Source: Novosphingobium album (ex Hu et al. 2023)
GTDB taxonomy: Bacteria; Pseudomonadota; Alphaproteobacteria; Sphingomonadales; Sphingomonadaceae
Assembly (NCBI RefSeq): GCF_022832385.1
Contig: NZ_JALHLE010000005.1
Coordinates: 1 to 64,000 of the forward strand
DNA: 64,000 nt
Direction of reading: 5' to 3'
Shown here: positions 1 to 9,083 of the stretch, in pieces
Layout of the letters: each line of letters starts with the position of its first letter
How positions within the stretch are numbered: the first letter of the stretch is position 1
Position numbers and translations under genes: made by a program
The notes under the pieces: generated by a model
What the model was told of the DNA's origin: nothing
Seen by the model: the letters and a program-made list of their open reading frames with translations, nothing else
The model's database searches: none

Positions 1-27
1 AGGGACCGGATATATCGCCTCGCTCAT
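1..27 (-). CDS. 5' end of a leftward gene, probably acetyl-CoA synthetase (partial)
   Basis: Only nine codons are inside the window, starting at the ATG at 27-25 and reading MSEAIYPVP. A purine-rich ribosome-binding stretch (GGAGAGGAGAAAGAGGA, about 44-28) lies directly upstream, so the start looks real. The peptide resembles the N-terminus of AMP-forming acetyl-CoA synthetases in sphingomonads, which make acetyl-CoA from acetate and ATP. That match rests on memory of a short motif and is an inference; the existence of a gene start here is better supported than its identity. Confidence 0.45.
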
Positions 28-318
28 TCCTCTTTCTCCTCTCCGTCAGGTCTAACGGGCAAACACGCCATCACGCCAGACTTTATCGCACGCCTTAAGC
101 CGGGATCGTGCGCTCGGGCCACACTGCTTTGCGTTCCATCATGCACTACAGTCTGGTATTGTCCCGCAATCGAGACGCTGGACGGTGCCTTGCTGCCGAA
201 TTTTTCCCGGCAATCATGCACCACGCCAAAATGGCGAGACAAGGTCTGATCTCGATCAAGGCGCAAGATCCACTATCAATCTAGGGAGCAGCCACCCCCT
301 CACCGGAGTTCCTCTGCC
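28..318. other. Divergent intergenic region with no recognised gene
   Basis: About 290 bases separate the leftward start at 27 from the rightward GNAT gene at 319. The promoters of both genes should lie here, but I cannot assign convincing -35/-10 boxes. I see no RNA gene or long repeat. A weak 80-codon leftward open frame across it has no recognisable protein features. Confidence 0.5.
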
Positions 319-834
319 ATGTCTCTTTCCGACACCTTCACGCTTGCCACGCGTTCCGGAATCGAACTCGAAGTCCGCCCTGCCACAGAGGCAGACGAGT
401 CCGCATTGGCGGCATTCTTCGACCGCGTGTCGGATGAGGACCGGCGCTTCCGCTTTCTGGCGGCGGCGGAGCACGTCACGCACGAACAGCTCGCACCGCT
501 GGTCCACACCGATCATTTCCGCACCGATTCGTGGCTGGCCTTCAACAAGGCGAGCGGCCAGGTCGTGGCTTCCGGACTGCTGGCCTGTGACGGTCCGCTC
601 GATACATGCGAAGTGGCGATCTCGGTCTGCGGCAACCATCGCGGCAAGGGCGTGGGCTGGAGCATGCTCGATTTCCTGGCCAGGCAGGCCGAAGCGCGTG
701 GCTGCCGCCGCGTGATCTCCATCGAAAGCCGGGCCAATCATGCCGCGATCGAACTGGAACGGGAAAAGGGATTCGTCCCCGAGCCGTTCGAGGGCGACCC
801 GACACTCGTCGTCTTGTCCAAGACTTTCCGCTAA
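319..834 (+). CDS. GNAT family N-acetyltransferase
   Basis: A 171-residue single-domain acyltransferase of the Gcn5-related fold, which transfers an acyl group from acyl-CoA to an amine; the substrate cannot be read from sequence. The acetyl-CoA pyrophosphate-binding loop is visible as GNHRGKGVG at residues 105-113, followed by the usual amphipathic helix (SMLDFLARQA) and a C-terminal strand carrying the typical IESRANHAAI segment. The ATG at 319 follows GGAG at 304-307, slightly far but usable. It stands alone between a divergent gene and the converging pdhC-lpdA operon. The family is clear, the role unknown. Confidence 0.85.
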   Translation: MSLSDTFTLATRSGIELEVRPATEADESALAAFFDRVSDEDRRFRFLAAAEHVTHEQLAPLVHTDHFRTDSWLAFNKASGQVVASGLLACDGPLDTCEVAISVCGNHRGKGVGWSMLDFLARQAEARGCRRVISIESRANHAAIELEREKGFVPEPFEGDPTLVVLSKTFR

Positions 835-1018
835 AGGCATTTTCCCCAAGCGCACCAGAAACAGGCCAGGTCGGATGTATCCTCTGGCCGTTGGGGGGAC
901 GGCGCCTGCGGATCGTCGACGCTATGGTAACAAGGCCGGCGGCGAATTTGCCATACCGCTCCACGCAGCCATGTTCGAACATATCGCCGGTCACGCCAGC
1001 AAGGACTGACCTGCACAA

Positions 1019-1048
1019 GAAAGGGCGCGCCATTCGGCACGCCCTTTC
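1019..1048 (-). terminator. Terminator-like hairpin downstream of lpdA
   Basis: The arms GAAAGGGCG (1019-1027) and CGCCCTTTC (1040-1048) form a 9-bp stem around a 12-base loop whose inner bases can pair further. On the leftward strand the stem is followed by TTGTGC and lies 25 bases past the lpdA stop, as expected for an intrinsic terminator. It could also stop the converging GNAT transcript. Confidence 0.6.
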
Positions 1049-1072
1049 CTGAAATTCGCGACGCAGCTGGCG

Positions 1073-2488
1073 TCAGATGTGGATCGCGCGTCCGTAAGCC
1101 GCGAGCGTGGCTTCGTGCATCGTTTCCGAGATGGTCGGATGCGGGAACACCGTGTTCATCAATTCGGCTTCGGTCGTCTCGAGCGTCTTGCCGACAACGT
1201 AGCCCTGGATCATCTCGGTCACTTCCGCGCCGATCATGTGGGCGCCGAGCAGTTCTCCGGTCTTCGCGTCGAACACCGTCTTCACGAAGCCCTCGGGCTC
1301 GCCCAGCGCGATCGCCTTGCCGTTGCCGATGAAGGGGAACATGCCGACCTTCAGTTCGTAACCGGCTTCCTTGGCCTTGGCCTCGGTCAGGCCGACCGAC
1401 GCGATCTGCGGGTGGCAATAGGTGCAGCCCGGAATGTTGCCGCGGTTGAGCGGGTGCGGGTGCACATCCTTGTTACCCAGTTCCTGCGCGATCGCTTCGG
1501 CCGTCGTGACGCCCTCATGGCTCGCCTTGTGCGCCAGCCATGGGCCTTCGACACAGTCCCCGATCGCCCAGACGCCCGGCACGTTGGTACGGCCGTAGCC
1601 GTCGACCTTGATGTGAAAGCGCTTGTCGGGCTCGATGTTCAGGTCCTCAAGGCCGATGTTCTCGACGTTCGGGACGATGCCGATGGCGACGATCACGTGG
1701 CTGAATTCGACTTCTTCCTCGGAACCACCCTTGGGCGTTATCTTGACCTTCACTCCGTCTTTGCCGGCCTGAATGTCGCCCGTCTTGGCGCCGGTCATGA
1801 TCTTCATGCCCTGCTTCTTCAGCGCCTTTTCAAGGAAGGCAGAGACATCGGCGTCCTCGACCGGGACAACGCGGTCCATCATCTCGACGACCGTCACGTC
1901 GACGCCCATGTCGTTGTAGAAGGTCGCGAACTCGATGCCGATCGCACCCGAGCCGATCACCAGCAGCTTGCTGGGCATTTCCTTGGGCGTCATGGCGTGG
2001 CGGTAGGTCCAGATGCGCTCGCCGTCAGCCTTGGCCTTGGGCAGATCGCGAGCGCGGGCACCGACCGCGATGATGATGTGCTTGGCCTCGAGCGTCTCGG
2101 TGCCCTTCTCGCCAGTCACTTCGAGCTTGCCCGGCGCAGTGAGCTTGCCGGTGCCCATGTGCACGGTGATCTTGTTCTTCTTCATCAACCCGGTCACGCC
2201 GCGGTTGAGCTGATCGGCAACCCCGCGCGAACGCTTCACCACCGCATCAAGATCGGCGGTGATGTTCTCGGCCGCCAGCCCATAGTCCTTGGCGTGTTTC
2301 ATCTGGTGCATCACCTCGCCCGAGCGCAGCAGCGCCTTGGTCGGGATGCAGCCCCAGTTGAGGCAGATGCCGCCGAGCCGCTCACGCTCGACAATCGCGG
2401 TCTTGAGGCCGAGCTGCGCGCAGCGGATCGCCGAAACGTAGCCGCCGGGGCCGGAACCGAGAACGATGACGTCGTAGGAATCTGCCAC
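1073..2488 (-). CDS. lpdA: Dihydrolipoyl dehydrogenase (E3)
   Basis: A 471-residue flavoprotein that reoxidises dihydrolipoamide on the E2 subunit of 2-oxo-acid dehydrogenase complexes, reducing NAD+. Visible features are the N-terminal FAD-binding GSGPGG (11-16), the redox-active disulfide CLNWGC (Cys42, Cys47), a second Rossmann motif GSGAIG in the middle, and the C-terminal catalytic pair in HPTISE (His450, Glu455) contributed across the dimer. The start is GTG at 2488 preceded by AGGAG. Only four bases separate it from the upstream thioesterase stop, so it is the last gene of the pdhC operon and most likely serves pyruvate dehydrogenase, possibly also 2-oxoglutarate dehydrogenase. Confidence 0.97.
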   Translation of the reverse strand: MADSYDVIVLGSGPGGYVSAIRCAQLGLKTAIVERERLGGICLNWGCIPTKALLRSGEVMHQMKHAKDYGLAAENITADLDAVVKRSRGVADQLNRGVTGLMKKNKITVHMGTGKLTAPGKLEVTGEKGTETLEAKHIIIAVGARARDLPKAKADGERIWTYRHAMTPKEMPSKLLVIGSGAIGIEFATFYNDMGVDVTVVEMMDRVVPVEDADVSAFLEKALKKQGMKIMTGAKTGDIQAGKDGVKVKITPKGGSEEEVEFSHVIVAIGIVPNVENIGLEDLNIEPDKRFHIKVDGYGRTNVPGVWAIGDCVEGPWLAHKASHEGVTTAEAIAQELGNKDVHPHPLNRGNIPGCTYCHPQIASVGLTEAKAKEAGYELKVGMFPFIGNGKAIALGEPEGFVKTVFDAKTGELLGAHMIGAEVTEMIQGYVVGKTLETTEAELMNTVFPHPTISETMHEATLAAYGRAIHI

Positions 2489-2492
2489 TGCT

Positions 2493-2888
2493 TCAAATCT
2501 CCTGATCGGTGGTGCCCTGCTCTATGGCTCTGGGCTTGCCACTATCGTCCACCGCAACAAAGGTGAACTGGGCTTGTGTAACTTTGACTGCTTCTTCCTC
2601 GTGGCGATGCCGCCGCCAGGCTTCGATGGCGATAGTCATCGAGCTGCGCCCCATGCGGAGCAGTTCGCCATAGACCGAAACCTCATCGCCGACCTTGACC
2701 GGCAGATGAAACTGCACACCGTCCATCGCAACCGTCACGGCACGCCCATGCGAGCGCCTTGCGGCGATAAGTCCCGCGCCCATGTCCATCAGGCTCATCA
2801 GCCAGCCACCGAAGATATCGCCATAGGCATTGGCGTCGGCGGGCATGGCCGTGATCCGGATGACGGGTTCGCGGACGGCGCCCGTCAT
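2493..2888 (-). CDS. Hotdog-fold acyl-CoA thioesterase, paralogue 1
   Basis: A 131-residue protein of the acyl-CoA thioesterase (YciA/BFIT-like) hotdog family, which hydrolyses acyl-CoA thioesters. The typical segments are IRITAMPADANAYGDIFGGW near the N-terminus, with the active-site region following, and the VGDEVSVYGELLRMGRSSM strand pair. The start was placed at the ATG at 2888, because that ATG overlaps the TGA of the preceding gene as ATGA; longer versions would run into that gene without any family sequence. It lies between a close paralogue and lpdA in the pyruvate dehydrogenase operon. The natural substrate is not readable; acyl-CoA overflow control is a guess. Confidence 0.88.
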   Translation of the reverse strand: MTGAVREPVIRITAMPADANAYGDIFGGWLMSLMDMGAGLIAARRSHGRAVTVAMDGVQFHLPVKVGDEVSVYGELLRMGRSSMTIAIEAWRRHRHEEEAVKVTQAQFTFVAVDDSGKPRAIEQGTTDQEI

Positions 2889-3280
2889 GCCACGTTCGTT
2901 CCCATGGCATCGGCAATGGCGCAAGGACGATCATTACCGTCCAGCACCACGAATGTGAAATGCCCGCTGGCCACGTCGGTGTGCGCCTCGCTGGCGCGGG
3001 CCCGGCCGACACCGCGCGTTGCGATCGTCATCGACGTGCGGCCCGTGCGTTCGATCCGCGCATAGACGTTAAGCTCGTCACCCACCTGCATCGCGCCGGG
3101 GAACGCAAAGTCCGTCGCCCCGACGACCACTGCCTTCAGCCCGGTGCGCCGGGTGACGAACGAGGCAGCGCCGAGCGCGAGCTGGCACATCAGCCAGCCC
3201 CCGAACACGCCGCCATAGGGATTGAGATCGGTCGGCATGGCCGTCACGCGGATGACCAGTTCGCCGTCCTCTTCCTGCAT
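2885..3280 (-). CDS. Hotdog-fold acyl-CoA thioesterase, paralogue 2
   Basis: This protein is also 131 residues and clearly related to its downstream neighbour: both carry an (I/V)R(I/V)TAMP, YG-(D/G)-(I/V)FGGWLM and VGDE-(V/L)-(S/N)VY pattern at the same positions. The ATG at 3280 is two bases after the pdhC stop, and the TGA overlaps the next start by four bases, so translational coupling is likely. The family hydrolyses acyl-CoA thioesters. The two copies have diverged (active-site strand VVVGATDFAFPG here versus VTVAMDGVQFHLPV in the other), so they may prefer different substrates or form a heteromer; that is inference. Confidence 0.85.
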   Translation of the reverse strand: MQEEDGELVIRVTAMPTDLNPYGGVFGGWLMCQLALGAASFVTRRTGLKAVVVGATDFAFPGAMQVGDELNVYARIERTGRTSMTIATRGVGRARASEAHTDVASGHFTFVVLDGNDRPCAIADAMGTNVA

Positions 3281-3282
3281 GA

Positions 3283-4614
3283 TCAGGCAACCATCCCGAG
3301 CGGGCTTTCGACGTATTCCTTGAACGCGGCCATCAGGCGCGCGCCGTCGGCGCCATCCACGGCACGGTGATCGAAGCTTCCGGTTGCGGTCATGACAGTG
3401 GCTACTCCCAGAGAACCGTCTGGCATAACCCACGGGCGCTTTTCACCTGCCCCAATGGCGAGGATACAAGCCTGCGGCGGATTGATCACGGCGGTGAAGT
3501 GCTTGATGCCCATCATGCCCATGTTCGAGATCGAGGCGGTGCCGCCCTGGTATTCGGCGGGCTGCAGCTTGCCTTCCTTGGCTCGCTTGCCCAGGTCCTT
3601 GGTGGCCCTGGCGATCTCGGAGAAGGACTTGCCGTTGGCGTCCTGCACGATCGGCGTGATCAGACCGCCCGGGATCGACACCGCAACCGAGACGTCGGCA
3701 CGTTCGTAGCGGATCAGCTCGGCGCCAGCAAAGGTCACGTTGCACTCGGGCACGTCGATCAGCGCCTTGCCGAGCGCCTTGACCAGCATGTCGTTGACCG
3801 AGACCTTGACGCCCTGCTTCTCGAGCGCGGCGTTGAGTTCGCCGCGCATCGCCATCAGCTTGTCGAGGCGGATATCGACCGTCAGATAAATATGCGGCGC
3901 TTCCTGCATCGACTGGGTCAGGCGGCGTGCGATCGTCTTGCGCATGCCCGAAAGCTTCTCGACCGTGTGCGGGATGCGGTCGTCGAGCAGTGCGCGGGTT
4001 TCGGCAGCCATTTCCACCGAGGCGGGCTTGGCGGCCGCAACGGGTGCCGGAGTGGCATCGTTGGCGGGCGCAGCGGCCTTGGGCTTGGCCGTGCCGGGCT
4101 GTGCGCCCTCGACGTCGGCCTTGATGATCCGGCCATGGGGACCCGAGCCGGTCAGGCTGTCGAGATCAACGCCCTTGGCGGCGGCGAGACGCTTGGCAAG
4201 CGGAGATGCGATCACGCGATCATCCTTCGAACTGGAGGTTTTCGGAGCAGCCGGGGCGGCAGGCGCCGGCGCAGGTTCGGGGGCCTTGGCTTCGGTCCTT
4301 GCAGGCTCGGCCTTCGGCGCCTCGGCTATGGGTGTTTCGACGGCAGCAGGTGCGGCGGGCGAGGCATCCTCGTCCTCGCTGTCCAGGAGTGCGATCACGG
4401 TACCGACCTTCACGCCTTCGGAACCTTCGGCCACCATGATCTTGCCGATCGTACCTTCATCGACGGCTTCGAATTCCATGGTTGCCTTGTCCGTCTCGAT
4501 CTCGGCCATGATGTCGCCCGAGCTGACGGTGTCGCCTTCTTTGACCAGCCATTTTGCCAGTTTCCCTTCTTCCATAGTCGGGGAAAGAGCGGGCATCTTT
4601 ATTTCGATAGGCAT
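3283..4614 (-). CDS. pdhC: Pyruvate dehydrogenase E2, dihydrolipoyllysine acetyltransferase
   Basis: A 443-residue core subunit of the pyruvate dehydrogenase complex, transferring the acetyl group from lipoamide to CoA. It has one N-terminal lipoyl domain (about 1-78) with the lipoylated lysine in [10 protein letters not shown] (Lys43), an Ala/Pro-rich linker (about 85-130), a peripheral subunit-binding domain (about 133-168, [12 protein letters not shown]) and the C-terminal catalytic domain ending in DHRAVDG (His416, Asp420). The ATG at 4614 was chosen because the lipoyl domain begins there with [10 protein letters not shown]; the upstream in-frame extension is not family sequence. It heads the leftward operon with two thioesterases and lpdA. 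pdhA-pdhB are not adjacent but lie at the right edge of the window. Confidence 0.97.
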   Translation of the reverse strand: MPIEIKMPALSPTMEEGKLAKWLVKEGDTVSSGDIMAEIETDKATMEFEAVDEGTIGKIMVAEGSEGVKVGTVIALLDSEDEDASPAAPAAVETPIAEAPKAEPARTEAKAPEPAPAPAAPAAPKTSSSKDDRVIASPLAKRLAAAKGVDLDSLTGSGPHGRIIKADVEGAQPGTAKPKAAAPANDATPAPVAAAKPASVEMAAETRALLDDRIPHTVEKLSGMRKTIARRLTQSMQEAPHIYLTVDIRLDKLMAMRGELNAALEKQGVKVSVNDMLVKALGKALIDVPECNVTFAGAELIRYERADVSVAVSIPGGLITPIVQDANGKSFSEIARATKDLGKRAKEGKLQPAEYQGGTASISNMGMMGIKHFTAVINPPQACILAIGAGEKRPWVMPDGSLGVATVMTATGSFDHRAVDGADGARLMAAFKEYVESPLGMVA

Positions 4615-4777
4615 GGAAGCGGTATCGTCCCTTGTGATCCTGGGGAGGGTTCGGCTCGTTTTCTCCTTGGACAAGTTGCGCGCGACGCACAAGCGCCTAG
4701 CCACTCCTTTTTCGCATTCGTGATGGCTTGCACCGCAACCTGAATGGCCTGATAAGCCCGCCCCGAGAGGAACATCG

Positions 4778-5233
4778 ATGCGCGTCTATCTGGTGATTGT
4801 CGACGAAACCGAGGAAGCAATGGTCGCGCTGCAGTTCGCAACGCGGCGTGCCGCAAAGACCGACGGTATTCTGCACCTGCTGGCACTTGTGCCTCCGCAG
4901 GAGTTCAACGCATTCGCAGGCGTTCAGGCCACGATCGAGGAAGAGGCACGCGCGCGGGCCGAAACCATGGTTACAGCGGCCGCCGGAAACCTGCTCTCGC
5001 AAGGTGCGAAGATGCCGCTGATCTCGGTGCGGGTGGGCGAGGACATCAAGGTCGTGCGCCAGTACCTGAAGGAACATCCCGAGGTTTCGGCACTTGTGCT
5101 TGGCGCGGCCAAGGAAGGCGGGCCCGGGCCGCTGGTCGCGCACTTCACGGGCGCGGGCATGGCGCACATGACCTGCCCGGTATTCGTGGTGCCCGGCGGG
5201 CTGGATGCTGCGGCGATCGAAAAGCTGAGCTGA
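4778..5233 (+). CDS. Universal stress protein family protein
   Basis: A 151-residue single UspA-type domain: an N-terminal strand [14 protein letters not shown], a long helix rich in ARAET, and the C-terminal strands [13 protein letters not shown] and CPVFVVPGG. The GxxGxGx9GS ATP-binding signature is poorly kept, with GGPG followed by HFTG, so nucleotide binding is uncertain. The ATG at 4778 is preceded by GAGGAAC at good spacing. The gene is divergent from pdhC and converges on rnr, with an inverted repeat between. The family is linked to stress and stasis responses; a specific role cannot be read. Confidence 0.8.
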   Translation: MRVYLVIVDETEEAMVALQFATRRAAKTDGILHLLALVPPQEFNAFAGVQATIEEEARARAETMVTAAAGNLLSQGAKMPLISVRVGEDIKVVRQYLKEHPEVSALVLGAAKEGGPGPLVAHFTGAGMAHMTCPVFVVPGGLDAAAIEKLS

Positions 5234-5262
5234 AAACGGAAGCAGCGCGCGCCTTACCCCAC

Positions 5263-5340
5263 CCTTCGACAGGCTCAGGGTGAGCGGTTTTTGTTTTTCC
5301 GCCGGTCACACAAAACCCGCTCATGCTGAGCTTGTCGAAG
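5263..5340. repeat. REP-like inverted repeat between convergent genes
   Basis: The left arm (5263-5292, beginning CTTCGACAGGCTCAGGGTGA) and right arm (5313-5340, reverse complement beginning CTTCGACAAGCTCAGCATGA) pair almost throughout with few mismatches, around a loop of about 20 bases. This CTTCGACA-GCTCAG motif recurs between genes in many alphaproteobacterial chromosomes, from general knowledge. Its T-rich loop and its position between converging stops make it a plausible bidirectional terminator as well as a dispersed repeat. Confidence 0.75.
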
Positions 5341-5360
5341 CATGAACAGAAAAGCGCGTC

Positions 5361-7619
5361 CTACCGCTTCTTGCCGCGCCCCTGATGCCGGATATTGGAA
5401 GGCCGTCCGCGCTTGCCGACCAGATGGTTGCCGCGCTTCTTGAGTGCCACGGGCTTTCCTCGCGGCTCTATGCGGCCACCGCCCGCTTCCAGTTCGAATT
5501 TCAATGCACCCGTCAGCGGATTGGCTTCCGCCAGACGCAGGCGCAGGATTTGACCGACCGCATAGCTCGTCCCGCTCCGTTCGCCAGAAAGGACCTTCGC
5601 CTTTTCATCGTAGCCGAAGCGTTCGTCGCCGAGCGTAGAGATTGGCACCAGACCGTCACCGCCAAGGCCGATGATCGTCGCGAAGAAGCCGAACTTCTGC
5701 ACGCCCGTGATACGGGTATCGAAAACCTCGCCCACGCGTGATGAGAGCCACGCAGCGACATAGCGGTCGATCGTCTCCCGTTCGGCCTCCATGGCGCGGC
5801 GTTCGGCCTGGCTGATGGCCTCGCTGACCTTGCCGAGGTCCTCGCGGTCGCGCTCGGACAGGCCGGATGTGGCAGGGATGTCGCCCTGTGGTTTCGGCTG
5901 TTCGAGATGATAGGCATCGACCAGCGCGCGGTGCACGAGCAAGTCGGCATAACGGCGGATCGGTGAAGTGAAGTGGGCGTAGGAACCCAGCGCAAGGCCG
6001 AAGTGCCCTTCGTTGCGCGGGCCATAGTAGGCCTGCGTCTGGCTGCGCAGCACCGCTTCCATGATCAGGACCTTCTCGCTCTCGTCGGCGATATCCTTGA
6101 TCATGCGGTTGAACAGGCCGGGGGTAATGACCTGCCCCATCGCCAGCTTCTTGCCAAAGGTTGCCAGATAGTCCTTGAGCGCCACCAGCTTTTCGCGGCT
6201 CGGCGTCTCGTGGACGCGGTAGACGACCGGCGCCACCTTGGCTTCCAGCGCCTTGGCGGCTGCCACGTTGGCAGCGATCATGAAATCCTCGACCACACGG
6301 TGCGCGTCGAGCCGTTCACGGATAGCGATTTCAGCGATGCGGCCCTTGTCATCGAGCTTCACCCGTCGCTCGGGCAGTTCCAGTTCCAGCGGATCGCGCT
6401 GATGACGTGCGTGCGCGAGGGCTTTCCAGCAAGCCCAGAGGTCCTGCAGGAACGGCTCCGCCTTGCCCTGATCGATGCGAGCCTGCGCGTCCTCGTAGGC
6501 GATCACTTCGTGAATGCGCACGATGGCACGGGTAAAGCGCCACTCCTTGACCCTGCCCTCGGCATCGATCCGCAAGTGACAGGCCATGGCAGCCCGGTCC
6601 TCGCCCGAACGTAGCGAGCAGACATCCGCCGAAAGCACTTCGGGCAGCATCGGCACGACGCGGTCGGGGAAATAGACCGAGTTACCCCGCCGCCGCGCCT
6701 CGCGGTCGATATCACCGCCCGGCCGCACGTAGAACGAGACGTCGGCAATCGCGACGAGGGCTCGGAAGCCCCCTTCCCCGTCCGGCTCGGCCCAGATCGC
6801 GTCGTCATGGTCGCGCGCGTCGCTGGGATCGATTGCGACGATCGGCAGGTGCCTCAGGTCCTCGCGCTTGTCCGGGCTGAGCGGCATCTTCGAAACGCGC
6901 TGCGCCTCGTCCAGTGTCTCTTCGGTGAAGACATTGGGAATGCCGTGCTTGTGGATAGCGATCAGGCTGAAAGCCTTCGGCGCCAAGGGCTCTCCCAGTA
7001 CCTCTGTGACTTTCACCGCAGCGCGCGCAGACCGGCCAACGGGCTCGGCCAGCACCAGTTCGCCAGCTTCGGCGCCGCCCAGATCGGAAATCGGCGAGGA
7101 ATTGCGGATGCGTTTGTCGACTGGCGCCAGCCAGGGCTTGCCCCCGCCGTCGATCTCGACAACGCCGAGCACCTGTTCGGAGCTCAGCGCCAGCTTCTTC
7201 ATCGGGAACGCGCGCCAGCCCGTCCCGGTCTCCTCAGTGCGCGACAGCACCCGGTCGCCTTTCTTGAGCGCCGAGCCCTTGCCCTTTTCCACCAGACGAA
7301 TGCGCGGCGGCGGCGTTGCGTCTTCGGGCTGCCAGGTATCGGGCACGGCAATGGCCTCACCCTCGTCGATATCGATCACCCGCAGCACGGTAACCTTGGG
7401 CAGCCCGCCCATCTTGTGGAAAGCCGTGCGCTTGCCGTCGATCAGCCCTTCCTCGGCCATATCCTTCAGCAGGGCCTTGAGCTGGATATTCTCCTGCCCT
7501 TTCAGCCCGAATTCGCGCGCGATCTCGCGCTTGCCGGCGGGCACCGGCGAGTTCTGGATGAAGTCGAGGACCTGCTTGCGCGTCGGCAAGCCGGGCGCGG
7601 GCCGTTTACTGGGAGCCAT
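5361..7619 (-). CDS. rnr: Ribonuclease R
   Basis: A 752-residue 3'-to-5' exoribonuclease of the RNase II/R family that degrades structured RNA. In order it shows an N-terminal winged-helix region (LPTRKQVLDFIQ), cold-shock OB domains, the catalytic RNB domain opening with DPSDARDHDDA (about residues 264-274, carrying the metal-binding aspartates), an S1 RNA-binding domain (GEVFDTRITGVQKFGFFATI) and a short basic tail ending in RGKKR. I chose the ATG at 7619; an in-frame ATG at 7640 adds seven non-conserved residues, and neither has a strong ribosome-binding site. It follows the M28 peptidase gene after about 60 bases on the same strand. Confidence 0.95.
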   Translation of the reverse strand: MAPSKRPAPGLPTRKQVLDFIQNSPVPAGKREIAREFGLKGQENIQLKALLKDMAEEGLIDGKRTAFHKMGGLPKVTVLRVIDIDEGEAIAVPDTWQPEDATPPPRIRLVEKGKGSALKKGDRVLSRTEETGTGWRAFPMKKLALSSEQVLGVVEIDGGGKPWLAPVDKRIRNSSPISDLGGAEAGELVLAEPVGRSARAAVKVTEVLGEPLAPKAFSLIAIHKHGIPNVFTEETLDEAQRVSKMPLSPDKREDLRHLPIVAIDPSDARDHDDAIWAEPDGEGGFRALVAIADVSFYVRPGGDIDREARRRGNSVYFPDRVVPMLPEVLSADVCSLRSGEDRAAMACHLRIDAEGRVKEWRFTRAIVRIHEVIAYEDAQARIDQGKAEPFLQDLWACWKALAHARHQRDPLELELPERRVKLDDKGRIAEIAIRERLDAHRVVEDFMIAANVAAAKALEAKVAPVVYRVHETPSREKLVALKDYLATFGKKLAMGQVITPGLFNRMIKDIADESEKVLIMEAVLRSQTQAYYGPRNEGHFGLALGSYAHFTSPIRRYADLLVHRALVDAYHLEQPKPQGDIPATSGLSERDREDLGKVSEAISQAERRAMEAERETIDRYVAAWLSSRVGEVFDTRITGVQKFGFFATIIGLGGDGLVPISTLGDERFGYDEKAKVLSGERSGTSYAVGQILRLRLAEANPLTGALKFELEAGGGRIEPRGKPVALKKRGNHLVGKRGRPSNIRHQGRGKKR

Positions 7620-7678
7620 CCCGCTGCAATGGGGCTTCATGCGCCCGATTGCAATGGCGCCCGCTCAGCGGCGCACAG

Positions 7679-9031
7679 TCATGGCAGCGCAGCCAGCGGC
7701 TCGAAGGCCCCGCCGGGGACGGCTGCGGCCACCGGGCTCTCGCTGCCATCCGCCGCGATGGCGCTGACGCCGAGGATCCAGTCATCACCGCGCAGGCCGT
7801 CAAGCTTCGCTCCGGTCTCACTCGTGTGCGCAACAACAGGTTCGGCTTCCCATTCCGTGGCATCGGTCGCACGGCGCCAGACATTGTATGCCACTGCGCC
7901 CGGCACCGGCTTCCACGTCACGTCGGTCCAGGTCTTCACCGCTGCGTCGGCCAGTGGCGCAGGCGGCATCGGCGCGCTGGCCAGAGCGGCCAGCGCTGCG
8001 ACGTTGAGGCGCGTAACCTTGGCGAGATAGGGAAAATCCATCTCGCTCACCGTGTCGCCGTACGTCACACCATCCTGCGTGCGAAGATCCTGATGCTGGT
8101 GGTCGTAGTCTTCCACTGCGACGGTAAAGCGCACCGCCGGATAACCCAGTTCAAGAAACGGCAACTGATCCCCGCCGCGCCCCATGCGGTCGGCCCGCCA
8201 GATCTGGCGCACCGACAGATCGTCCTGCACGCCGCCTGCCAGTCCCGCGACATAGCGCGAAATGTTGCGCCCGGGGCTGTCGTTCTCACCACCAAAGCGC
8301 CGGGCAGCGGCGCGGGTCTTCTCCGTGGCATCGGCCCGCGGTCCTTCGGAGAACACGCGCACATGGGTATCGTCGCAATAGCCATCCGATCCGCACGAGC
8401 CACCGACGATATCGTTGTTGAGCACGGCCTTGACCGTCCAGCCCTGCTGCTTCGCATAGTCCGCCAGCAGCTTGCCGCCGAACAGCCCCTGCTCCTCGCC
8501 CGAAAGCACAGCATAGACGATGGTGGTGGGGAACTTGCGTTGCGACAGGACGCGTGCAGCTTCGAGCACCAGCGCCGTACCGGAGCCGTCATCGTTGGCA
8601 CCGGGCGCATCGCTCGTGGCATCCATCACGTCCGTCACCCTGCTGTCGATATGGCCCTGCACAATGACGACTTCGTTAGGCCTCTCGGTACCGCGCTGGA
8701 TCGCGACGACATCGACGAGCCGCACCGGCTCGGGAATGCGCGCGCCGCTGGTCATGGTCTCGGGGGTGACGACCTCCAGGCAATTTCCGCAGGCCTTCGA
8801 ACTGGCCCGGAACTGTGCTTCGGCCCAACGCCGGGCAGCGCCGATGCCGCGCTTGGGATCGGTCTGTGAAGACAGTGTGTGGCGGGTGCCGAAACCCACC
8901 AGCGTCTCCACATCGGCCTTGAGCCGGGCTTGCGATACCTCACTCTGTTTCTGCGTGTCTGCTGCGGCGGGGGCAGCGGCAACAAGCGAAGCACTTAGGC
9001 TCAAAACGATCAGGCTGGTCGGTCTGGACAT
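7679..9031 (-). CDS. Secreted M28-family zinc aminopeptidase
   Basis: A 450-residue exported metallopeptidase. The ATG at 9031, preceded by AAGGCGGG, begins a signal peptide (MSRPTSLIVLSLSASLVAAA) that ends near AAAD. The zinc-binding M28 elements are present: GHIDSR, GANDDGSG, GEEQGLFG, a NDIVGG aspartate and HQHQD. The last 90 or so residues (VTWKPVPGAVAYNVWRRA onwards) look like a fibronectin type III-like beta domain added after the catalytic domain. It probably trims peptides in the periplasm or outside the cell. It lies upstream of rnr on the same strand with no functional link evident. Confidence 0.88.
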   Translation of the reverse strand: MSRPTSLIVLSLSASLVAAAPAAADTQKQSEVSQARLKADVETLVGFGTRHTLSSQTDPKRGIGAARRWAEAQFRASSKACGNCLEVVTPETMTSGARIPEPVRLVDVVAIQRGTERPNEVVIVQGHIDSRVTDVMDATSDAPGANDDGSGTALVLEAARVLSQRKFPTTIVYAVLSGEEQGLFGGKLLADYAKQQGWTVKAVLNNDIVGGSCGSDGYCDDTHVRVFSEGPRADATEKTRAAARRFGGENDSPGRNISRYVAGLAGGVQDDLSVRQIWRADRMGRGGDQLPFLELGYPAVRFTVAVEDYDHQHQDLRTQDGVTYGDTVSEMDFPYLAKVTRLNVAALAALASAPMPPAPLADAAVKTWTDVTWKPVPGAVAYNVWRRATDATEWEAEPVVAHTSETGAKLDGLRGDDWILGVSAIAADGSESPVAAAVPGGAFEPLAALP

Positions 9032-9083
9032 ATCCCGCCTTGTCCAACCAAGACTGCCGGTTGGCAAGGCCCGCGTTGCGCCC

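Noticed and set aside
24..266. Leftward 80-codon open frame overlapping the gene start at 27
   Set aside because: It ends ATGA-style on the next start, but its tail is only the translated ribosome-binding stretch (EEKEE), and the rest resembles no protein.
1079..2566. Long rightward open frame opposite lpdA
   Set aside because: It mirrors the codons of a certain gene on the other strand; its composition is low in variety and shows no family motif.
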